NCBI GenBank assembly: GCA_007130265.1
Contig: SLST01000596.1
Location: forward strand, 1-11,878
Direction of reading: 5' to 3'
Source: Spirochaetales bacterium
GTDB lineage: Bacteria > Spirochaetota > Spirochaetia > DSM-27196 > SLST01
DNA length: 11,878 bases
Shown here: positions 1-5,614 of the stretch, piece by piece
Numbering within the stretch: the first letter of the stretch is position 1
Layout of the letters: every line of letters starts with the position of its first letter
Notes under the pieces: model-generated
The model's input: the letters and a program-made list of their open reading frames with translations, nothing else
Told to the model about the DNA's origin: nothing
Databases searched by the model: none
Position numbers and translations under genes: made by a program

Positions 1-5
1 CAGAC

Positions 6-77
<72 letters not shown>

Positions 78-91
78 CTCAATGGGGCCCC

Positions 92-718
92 ATGAGCGAC
101 GGCGCAATTCCGACAGATTCATCCGGAACGCCCGTACCAGCAAGCCTGGACGGATATTTCCTCGTCTCGGAGACGGAGCTTGTTGACCCGAATTTCCATC
201 GCACTGTTGTACTGATCGTCAATCACAACGCCGAGGGTGCCTTTGGGCTCGTAGTCAATCGGCCGGCGGACATCAGCCTGGGAGACATAGTCGCGGAGCT
301 CGAAGACGAGCCTATCGGCAGTTTGCCTGCCTTCATCGGTGGGCCCGTCGAGCAGCACTACCTTTTTACGCTTCATTCGGGACTCCCTGCCTCAGCGGAG
401 AGTCAGTACGCCCTGCGTCCGAGTGACGGCGTCGTGTTCGAGCCGGTCTTCCACGCGATGGAGGGGTACCTGAGAAACGAGTGGGCGGGCAGCGAAGCGA
501 GTGTGCGGCCGAGCATCAACTTCTACCTCGGCTACGCCGGGTGGGCACCCGGACAACTGGAAACCGAGCTCGCTCAGGGTGCTTGGCTCGTGATGCCGGC
601 CACGCCTGAAATCGTCTTCCACCCCGATCCTGAAGAGGGCTGGACCGCCGCGCTGATACGAAAGGGCGGCATATACCACGTCGTCGCACAGACCGGGTCC
701 AAGCCATCGCTTAACTGA
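92..718 (+). CDS. yqgE: YqgE/AlgH family protein (UPF0301)
   Basis: A 208-residue protein of the YqgE/AlgH family, conserved single-domain proteins of unknown biochemical function. The AlgH name comes from a regulatory phenotype in Pseudomonas. The family landmarks are in order: the opening G-x-FLVSETELVDPNFHRTVV, then H-N-AEGAFGLVVNRP, then the IGGPVEQ turn, then FYLGYAGWAPGQLE-x-E and GAWLVMPA. E. coli YqgE is about 187 residues; the extra length here is a short polar N-terminus before residue 18. The ATG at 92 is chosen because the reading frame upstream of it runs through the tRNA gene. The upstream GGGG (84-87) is a poor Shine-Dalgarno. The last eight bases overlap the convergent cupin gene. 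The family assignment is secure; the role is not known. Confidence 0.93.
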   Translation: MSDGAIPTDSSGTPVPASLDGYFLVSETELVDPNFHRTVVLIVNHNAEGAFGLVVNRPADISLGDIVAELEDEPIGSLPAFIGGPVEQHYLFTLHSGLPASAESQYALRPSDGVVFEPVFHAMEGYLRNEWAGSEASVRPSINFYLGYAGWAPGQLETELAQGAWLVMPATPEIVFHPDPEEGWTAALIRKGGIYHVVAQTGSKPSLN

Positions 719-989
719 CTGCCTCTTCTATGCGGTAGCGCTTCACGACGCGCTCCTGGATTACCCACGCACATTTCAGCCCAGCCGGAAGCGTGACGAG
801 GTCGCCCTTCTCAACCTCGACGTTTCCATCCTCGGTTTCGATGCGAGCTCGCCCTTCGGCGATATAGCAGATTTCCGTAGCGTCGTAGTGCCACGGGTAC
901 CGGCTGACATCGCGAGTCGAGACCGGCCACTCGAGGACTCCGCGGGCCTCGGCTTCCTCGGCCTCAATAGTTTCAACGGTTACCTGCAC
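711..989 (-). CDS. Small single-domain cupin (Cupin_3 / DUF861-like)
   Basis: A 92-residue protein consisting of one cupin barrel. It has the Cupin_3 pattern: W33-H34, then E39-ICYIAEG46, then KGDLVTLPAGLKCAW and a closing KRYRI. This is the layout of the EutQ/ureidoglycine aminohydrolase-like cupin group (DUF861). Of the classical metal ligands only H34 and E39 are evident, and the second motif carries Trp where a His often stands, as is usual in this group. Substrate and reaction cannot be read from the sequence. The start is GTG at 989, preceded by AGGAG (996-1000) with six bases of spacing; no ATG gives a full domain. It is monocistronic on the minus strand, 177 bases downstream of the HEAT gene, and its stop lies inside the 3' end of yqgE. 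Confidence 0.85.
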   Translation of the reverse strand: MQVTVETIEAEEAEARGVLEWPVSTRDVSRYPWHYDATEICYIAEGRARIETEDGNVEVEKGDLVTLPAGLKCAWVIQERVVKRYRIEEAVS

Positions 990-1166
990 GGTCGTCTCCT
1001 GATCGTCTGACAGAGAGTAGTGCGATTATCACCAAACGGCAATCGGTTCACCGCTCGCTGCAGCGCGTAGCGATGAGACAAATGGAGACGTGACGATTCG
1101 CATACGGTATCGCGGGTCGCATCGCGCCGCGGGCGCCCCGTGTTGCGGGCGCCCGTCCACAGCTGC
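990..1166. other. Intergenic region between cupin and HEAT genes
   Basis: A non-coding stretch holding the cupin Shine-Dalgarno (996-1000, minus). A possible minus-strand -10 box, GATAAT at 1025-1030, has no convincing -35. A 10-base perfect palindrome (CGCTGCAGCG, 1056-1065) lies just upstream of where a -35 would fall, so it could be an operator; this is weak. A strong hairpin sits at 1130-1155. I see no RNA gene or small reading frame of note. Confidence 0.5.
1130..1155. terminator. Perfect GC hairpin downstream of the HEAT gene (possible terminator without U-tract)
   Basis: A nine-base stem, 1130-1138 pairing with 1147-1155, closes an eight-base loop. Each arm contains the self-complementary octamer GGGCGCCC. 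It starts 12 bases past the HEAT stop codon on the minus strand, where a terminator or mRNA 3' end stabiliser would sit. Neither strand has a T-run after the stem, so it is not a canonical intrinsic terminator. Confidence 0.45.
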
Positions 1167-1892
1167 TCAGTTCGTGTTCGTCAGCTGTGCGAGCATATTT
1201 CGCGCGCGCTCACGAACCATCGTGATGTACCGGTAGTTCGAGCTGATGTCGATGATGAGACCAACCGTGTCACGAAGCCGCTCAGGATCCTCGAACTCCA
1301 TCCCGGACTCGAACAGCCGCTCGAGTGCCAGCAACGTTGCCAGGGCGAGATTGTTGTCCGGGGCTACGCGCGCGTTCTCACGGATCAACGTGTGAACGAT
1401 GTGGTTCGCCACCATGTCCGGATTGCCTTCCGGACCGACCTTTCCGAGAGCGTAAATTGCCTCCGCGAGCACCATTGGTTCCGGGTCGTCGCGGATGACG
1501 CTCAGGAGAACTCCCTGCGCCTCTCTTCCCCCAATGTCCCCGAGCAACGCTGCCGCCTCCTTGCGGACGACCGGATAGTTGTTTATGACCCTTCCGGCCT
1601 GGCGGACCTGGTTGCTCGTGCCCTCGGTTGCCAGTAACTGCACGATCTGGAACGTCTCAGACCCTATCTGCAGGTTGCCGTTCTCGTGCATCTTGCGGAT
1701 CGTCTCGAGCGCCAGAAGTTTGTTCTCGTAGTCGGTAGAACGCGCCTGACTCGCAAGAATCTGCATCTCGATCTGCTGCCGCAGAAAGACATCCTCAATG
1801 GTTGCCGGTCGATCCTGCCCACCGGTCTGCGAGTGCGCGGCACCGCCGACGAGGATGAGCAATACCAGGGCAGTTACGAAGCTCTTCATCAT
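1167..1892 (-). CDS. Exported HEAT-repeat protein
   Basis: A 241-residue protein with a Sec signal peptide: MMK, a hydrophobic FVTALVLLILVGG, and a probable signal peptidase I site at AAHS-Q. The mature part is all-helical. A clear HEAT/PBS-lyase-like repeat (VRKEAAALLGDIGG, then EAIYALGKVG) lies at about residues 109-155, with degenerate helical pairs on either side. Such proteins act as protein-binding scaffolds; no catalytic motif is seen. Of three possible ATGs, 1892 is chosen because AGGAG (1899-1903) lies six bases upstream; the ATG at 1898 abuts that Shine-Dalgarno directly. The gene follows the lipoprotein gene by 39 bases on the same strand, so the two are probably one operon. A periplasmic complex between the two products is a reasonable inference. 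The specific function is unknown. Confidence 0.85.
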   Translation of the reverse strand: MMKSFVTALVLLILVGGAAHSQTGGQDRPATIEDVFLRQQIEMQILASQARSTDYENKLLALETIRKMHENGNLQIGSETFQIVQLLATEGTSNQVRQAGRVINNYPVVRKEAAALLGDIGGREAQGVLLSVIRDDPEPMVLAEAIYALGKVGPEGNPDMVANHIVHTLIRENARVAPDNNLALATLLALERLFESGMEFEDPERLRDTVGLIIDISSNYRYITMVRERARNMLAQLTNTN

Positions 1893-1931
1893 GACCATCT
1901 CCTCTCCATTCCGCTCCCGGGCTTTCTTCGG

Positions 1932-2567
1932 TCAGCTCTCGGCGGGTAGCTCTTCAAGGGTATCTATGTTCCACTCACCGTCAACCTTTCTCAGTAAATA
2001 GAGTATAACCCGCTGTCCGCGAAACTCCGTGACGGCCTCCACAAGACTATCGGAATAAAAAATCAGATCATCGAGTCTCGCGCGTGCCCGCGACGGGGCC
2101 ACTACGTCCGTGAAGTAGTCCTTGAGACTGCGCAGCGTGATGTTGTTCTGGGCAAGAAAGGGCTGGCGCGAGAGTGAGGCAAGCACGTCAGGGTGCGAGT
2201 AGTAGTCGGCATACCGATCCGTCAGATAGGTCTTCCATGTCTCGAACTCGCCGTCCGCGATGACCCTGTTGAGCTCGTTGATCACCGCTTCGACCTCTTC
2301 GAACGCCTGCCGGAACAGCTCTTCGGGCACGTCGATGGGAGTAGTCGCGGTTGGGATCTCCGCCTCGGGCTCGACGACCTCAGGTTCCGGCTCTGGCTCT
2401 GGCTCTGGCTCGGGCTCCGGCTCGACGACCTCCGGCTCGACGACCTCCGGCTCGGGTTCAGGCTCCTGAATGACGACCTCCGGCTCGGGCGCCGCAATCG
2501 TAGCGCAGCCGGCAAAGGCCAGGAGCAGGAGAACCGAAGCGAACAGAATCGTGCGTGAGCCGCCCAT
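1932..2567 (-). CDS. EP-repeat lipoprotein with C-terminal NTF2-like (SnoaL-like) domain, putative
   Basis: A 211-residue lipoprotein. The signal peptide MGGSRTILFASVLLLLAFAGC places the lipidated cysteine at residue 21; F-A-G-C is a relaxed lipobox of the spirochaetal kind. Residues about 26-70 form a Glu-Pro/Glu-Val spacer ((EP)n with EVVEP interruptions). It probably adopts an extended form that lifts the C-terminal domain off the membrane, as in TonB. The C-terminal 130 residues (helical INELNRVIADGEFETWKTYL, YYSHPDVL, then strands ending KVDGEWNID) look like an NTF2/SnoaL fold; this is an inference. The start is uncertain: ATG 2576 and GTG 2591 are in frame. ATG 2567 is preferred because it gives the best signal peptide and sits at the predicted transcription start. 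Probably co-transcribed with the HEAT gene. Confidence 0.82.
   Translation of the reverse strand: MGGSRTILFASVLLLLAFAGCATIAAPEPEVVIQEPEPEPEVVEPEVVEPEPEPEPEPEPEPEVVEPEAEIPTATTPIDVPEELFRQAFEEVEAVINELNRVIADGEFETWKTYLTDRYADYYSHPDVLASLSRQPFLAQNNITLRSLKDYFTDVVAPSRARARLDDLIFYSDSLVEAVTEFRGQRVILYLLRKVDGEWNIDTLEELPAES
2362..2492 (-). repeat. Glu-Pro-coding tandem repeat tract within the lipoprotein gene
   Basis: Plus-strand reading shows six consecutive GGCTC(T/G/C) hexamers at 2389-2424, the first three identical. Two exact copies of a 15-base unit (CTCCGGCTCGACGAC) follow at 2415-2429 and 2430-2444, plus a partial third. All units are multiples of three, so slippage would change the spacer length of the lipoprotein without breaking its frame. 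Confidence 0.85.
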
Positions 2568-2574
2568 TGATCCC

Positions 2575-2604
2575 ATTGTAGTTACCCGCACCAGCTCATG
2601 TCAA
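2575..2604 (-). promoter_or_regulatory. Sigma70-like promoter for the lipoprotein-HEAT operon
   Basis: On the minus strand TTGACA (2604-2599, perfect) is followed after 18 bases by TACAAT (2580-2575, five of six). The -10 box overlaps the upstream ATG at 2576. The expected transcription start falls at about 2568, one base before the ATG at 2567, so the message would be leaderless. Confidence 0.65.
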
Positions 2605-2652
2605 ACCAGGAAATCCCCAGCGCGAGAATAGCATCACCAGGCACCGTTGGAG

Positions 2653-2658
2653 TATACT
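2653..2658 (+). promoter_or_regulatory. -10 element of the 679-residue protein gene
   Basis: TATACT (five of six to consensus) ends nine bases before the ATG at 2668, and no Shine-Dalgarno lies in between. No good -35 stands 16-18 bases upstream. The expected start is at about 2665, giving a leader of about three bases. Confidence 0.5.
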
Positions 2659-2667
2659 GTCGGTCGG

Positions 2668-4707
2668 ATGGCAACGAGCGCTGATGCCCTGAGAATCCTG
2701 CAGTCGCTGGTCAGAAGAACCGCGAGCGCCCGCGTGCCGTACGGGTCTCTGCTATCGTACGCTGAGAAGTATCTTGCTCGTGCGGCCGATGAAGACTCCT
2801 CTCTCGAGGATTTCGCGGACAACCCGGCAAACTTTCTGACCGCGTACCTCGTCGACCTGGAGAAGCAGGGCCAGGTGGCGCTTTCGTACAGCGACGGTGC
2901 GGTGACGACCGTTGTGTACCCGAGATACTACGTCGACGAGCTCGAAGCGCTTTACGAGCGCGTGGAAGACCAACCGGAGCGCCCATTTCCCGGTGATGAA
3001 TCGCTGTCCACGCCAATACCGCCCGACCAGATCCACCCGGTCGATGTGAAGACCGACTTCGTCCGGTGGCTCGTGCGCGCCGAGTCTATGGAAGCCCCGG
3101 TCGTTCTCCGCCTTATGTTTCCCGACGGCGTCAACTCAATGCTCATCAGTTCCCGGATGCTCAGCGCGAAGCTTCCAAAGCTGTCCGTGCAGAAACTGCG
3201 TCAGTATCTGCGCAGCGAGCGCAATGCCGGATACATGCGCAGCAAGCTTGCGTCGATTTTCCGACAGCGCGAGATGGCGATGAAGGACATGCTTGCAAGC
3301 ATCCTCACCACGCCTGATCAGGCGCTGAAGACGGTGTTCTCTCCGACCGATTTCACGTTCCACTTCTGGACCCAGCTATCGAGTACGTTGATCAAGGAGT
3401 ATAGCCAGAAAAAGGACAAGCTCGTCGAGGAGCACGGCCACTGTCAGGCTGCGTATCTCATCGGCTATTACAACGTTCACCACCGCGGCGCTCAACAGCG
3501 CACGCGTGAGCGCGAAACCGCACTACGGCAGCTCGAGACCCGGCTGCGTCAGTCGCCCTATACCTTCACGATCAGCGACATCCACGGATTCACCGATCAG
3601 CGGGGGGTTGTTCTCACCAAGAAGTACTCACTCGATGACGTGAACACCTACATCGCCGATCGGATCAAGCCCCCGGATGAAAGCTCGCTGCCGCCGATGA
3701 TCCGGGTGCGCTCGGTCGACGGCAAAGAGTACTATCTCTACCGCAACTATGTGCCGCACGTGACCGTCGAGCACGTGTTCGCGATGCGCAGAGAGCTGCG
3801 CGATCACTACGTCGAGTCGTGGAAGACGGCATTGCAGCGTCACCATCGTCCGCCGGAGATGGGAGACGAACAAGCCTTCGAGAAAGCCGTCGAGGCGAGA
3901 TTGCGCGAGTCGGATCCGCTCCTGCATACCTTACTCAACTACAACTTGCTCTATCTCTCTCGCAAGGAGGGAAACGTTCCGTCCGATCTCGCCGAGGAGC
4001 TCGACGAGCTGTTCCATCCGCGCGAGCAACGGTTGCAGCCGTTGCCTCAGGTGTTCAACCTCGACCGGAAGAAGCTTGCCGCGGACGCCAAGCTGCTGCT
4101 CCCCTTCTGGCAGGCCGTGCCGATCGTCAGCGCTTTCGTCATGCTTCTCAAGCGTGTGTTCATGGGTATAACCGAGGAGGAGCGGCTCAGCCGACAGGAG
4201 CGCCGACGCGCACGGCGATCGAGGGGGGCCTTCGCGGCGGCGACCTCCGCGACGACCATGCGTTACCGTCCCGACGATTCGGGTAGCGATTCTCGGCCCC
4301 GCGAGCCGGTGCATGAGACACCCGAAGACCAGCGCCCGTCGGCTCTCTCCTCCTCAGCATCGCGCCGTGCTCAGATTGCCCGATTCAAGGGTGTGGTGCG
4401 GGATCTGCAGAGGGAGTATGTCCACCCGGGCTCGACTCCAGAGAAGACCCTGGATGAGCTCGCCGAGCGATGGAACCCCCTGCTCGATCCGGTCGCGAAG
4501 GAGCACCTCGTCGAGGACATCAACAGTCTTGCCCGGGATTTCCTGCGCCGGATGAAGGTGAGCTTCCGTCTGGTCCCACCGACCAGGGAGAGGGTGAATG
4601 AGTGGGCTGAGCGCCTCTGTCGGAATGAGGCGTTCTCGCAGATCCGCCGCCGCGATGATCTCAAAGAGTATCTGAAACTCTACATGCTGACTATTCTTGA
4701 CAAGTAG
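2668..4707 (+). CDS. Large conserved-looking protein of unknown function
   Basis: A 679-residue soluble-looking protein whose family I cannot name. The N-terminal 85 residues are helical and charged, suggesting a winged-helix-like or adaptor domain. A long helical region with many basic and aromatic residues follows, and no nucleotide-binding or catalytic motif is recognisable. Residues about 476-502 are hydrophobic (LLLPFWQAVPIVSAFVMLL) and could be a membrane or amphipathic segment. A strongly basic run (about 506-520, RQERRRARRSR) and a low-complexity Ser/Pro/Arg linker come next. A compact helical C-terminal domain runs from about residue 570 to the end. A TTG at 2647 is in frame, but ATG 2668 sits just after a good -10 box. 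It is divergent from the lipoprotein gene and ends four bases before the exonuclease stop. Probably lineage-restricted. Confidence 0.8.
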   Translation: MATSADALRILQSLVRRTASARVPYGSLLSYAEKYLARAADEDSSLEDFADNPANFLTAYLVDLEKQGQVALSYSDGAVTTVVYPRYYVDELEALYERVEDQPERPFPGDESLSTPIPPDQIHPVDVKTDFVRWLVRAESMEAPVVLRLMFPDGVNSMLISSRMLSAKLPKLSVQKLRQYLRSERNAGYMRSKLASIFRQREMAMKDMLASILTTPDQALKTVFSPTDFTFHFWTQLSSTLIKEYSQKKDKLVEEHGHCQAAYLIGYYNVHHRGAQQRTRERETALRQLETRLRQSPYTFTISDIHGFTDQRGVVLTKKYSLDDVNTYIADRIKPPDESSLPPMIRVRSVDGKEYYLYRNYVPHVTVEHVFAMRRELRDHYVESWKTALQRHHRPPEMGDEQAFEKAVEARLRESDPLLHTLLNYNLLYLSRKEGNVPSDLAEELDELFHPREQRLQPLPQVFNLDRKKLAADAKLLLPFWQAVPIVSAFVMLLKRVFMGITEEERLSRQERRRARRSRGAFAAATSATTMRYRPDDSGSDSRPREPVHETPEDQRPSALSSSASRRAQIARFKGVVRDLQREYVHPGSTPEKTLDELAERWNPLLDPVAKEHLVEDINSLARDFLRRMKVSFRLVPPTRERVNEWAERLCRNEAFSQIRRRDDLKEYLKLYMLTILDK

Positions 4708-4711
4708 CGGG

Positions 4712-5293
4712 CTACCGGGCTTCGGTGAGCACCTCTCGCAGCTCGAGGTTTCCCATGAAGCTGAGCTCGTCCACGCAGCGTAGGAAGAGGCGCATGCACA
4801 TCGTCGCGTCGTCGAGCGCGCGGTGGGCACGATTCGCAGGCAATCCGAGCTCGGTCGCGAGATTCTGGAGCCCGTAGCTCTTTCGGCGCGGAAAGGCTTT
4901 CATGGCAAGCACCTGCGTATCGATCACCGGGTTCCCTACCTCTCCATGCCCCAACGCCTGGAGGGCGGCACGGAGAAATCCGAGATCAAACGGTGCGTTG
5001 TGAGCGAGCAGGACCGTATCGCCAAGAAAGCTCACGAACTCCGGGACCACGAGCTCGACCGGCGGGGCTTTCGCGACGTCGGCGTCGGCGATTCCGCTGA
5101 CGACCGCCGCGTCTTGAGTGATTGGAATACCCGGATTCGCTAGTCGCTCGAACGACTCGATGACTGTGGCGCCGGTGAACCTGACCGCGCCGAACTCGAC
5201 AATCCGGTCGGTGGCCGGGTAGAGGCCGGTGGTCTCGAAGTCGAAGGCGGTGAAGGTGACTGAATCCACGGGACTTGCGGGATCTCGGCTCAT
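4712..5293 (-). CDS. DEDDh 3'-5' exonuclease (DnaQ / Pol III epsilon-like)
   Basis: A 193-residue single-domain exonuclease of the DnaQ superfamily, which removes nucleotides from DNA or RNA 3' ends using two metal ions. All five catalytic positions are visible: D18 and E20 in FDFETTG (Exo I), D103 in AHNAPFDLGFL (Exo II), and H157 and D162 in HRALDDA (Exo III), so it should be active. It lacks the C-terminal polymerase-binding tail of E. coli epsilon, so it could be a stand-alone repair or RNA-trimming enzyme (RNase T/ExoX-like) rather than the replicative proofreader. The ATG at 5293 has GGAG six bases upstream. It is divergent from the 91-residue gene (45 bases) and convergent with the 679-residue gene (4 bases). 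Confidence 0.92.
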   Translation of the reverse strand: MSRDPASPVDSVTFTAFDFETTGLYPATDRIVEFGAVRFTGATVIESFERLANPGIPITQDAAVVSGIADADVAKAPPVELVVPEFVSFLGDTVLLAHNAPFDLGFLRAALQALGHGEVGNPVIDTQVLAMKAFPRRKSYGLQNLATELGLPANRAHRALDDATMCMRLFLRCVDELSFMGNLELREVLTEAR

Positions 5294-5304
5294 CTCTCAC
5301 TCCA

Positions 5305-5333
5305 TTGACAACGACATCTGGTTGATCCAGCAT
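5305..5333 (+). promoter_or_regulatory. Putative promoter of the 91-residue orphan gene
   Basis: A perfect TTGACA (5305-5310) is followed after 17 bases by CAGCAT (5328-5333), which keeps only the A2, A5 and T6 positions of the -10 consensus. The -10 ends five bases before the ATG at 5339, and no Shine-Dalgarno is present. The -35 box lies only two bases from the exonuclease Shine-Dalgarno complement (5300-5303), so the divergent controls are interleaved. Confidence 0.45.
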
Positions 5334-5338
5334 GCAGT

Positions 5339-5614
5339 ATGTCCGTTGAACGCCTGCGGGAAGAGTACGACCTCACCCTCGACGATCTGCGCTGGTACCT
5401 CTCCAACTCCATAGCCGACAGCCTGCTCTCGCAGCGCGAGCAGCCCGAGCAGATCGTGCGGCGCATCTGGTCGGGCAAACTCGAAGACGAGCTCTACGAT
5501 ATGGAGGAACGCTTTCTGCGATCGCTCCAGGATGAGCTCGACCGGGGACTGCTCGACGAAGGCTCGGTTCGCGAACATTTCGAGCGCGCGCGGATGCTCA
5601 AGATGCGCCGATAG
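5339..5614 (+). CDS. Small charged helical protein of unknown function
   Basis: A 91-residue protein I do not recognise. It is rich in Glu, Arg, Leu and Asp and is predicted almost wholly helical (LTLDDLRWYLSNSIADSLL, then LEDELYDMEERFLRSLQDELDRGLL, ending in basic LKMRR). The heptad-like spacing suggests dimerisation or partner binding. There is no signal peptide, membrane segment or cysteine. Evidence that it is real: a good TTGACA upstream, a start codon at the expected transcription start, and amphipathic, protein-like composition. No longer reading frame competes over most of its length. Its last 17 bases overlap the 3' end of the convergent mutase gene. The function is unknown; an adaptor or regulator is only a guess. 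Confidence 0.72.
   Translation: MSVERLREEYDLTLDDLRWYLSNSIADSLLSQREQPEQIVRRIWSGKLEDELYDMEERFLRSLQDELDRGLLDEGSVREHFERARMLKMRR

Noticed and set aside
1140..1637. 165-residue plus-strand reading frame
   Set aside because: Antisense to the HEAT gene; low-information composition and no start signal.
2389..2444. CRISPR-like or mobile repeat array
   Set aside because: The repeats are contiguous, short, have no spacers and are in coding frame; they encode the EP stalk.
2260..2469. Plus-strand Ser-Gly repeat protein
   Set aside because: An artefact of reading the Glu-Pro repeat tract on the opposite strand.
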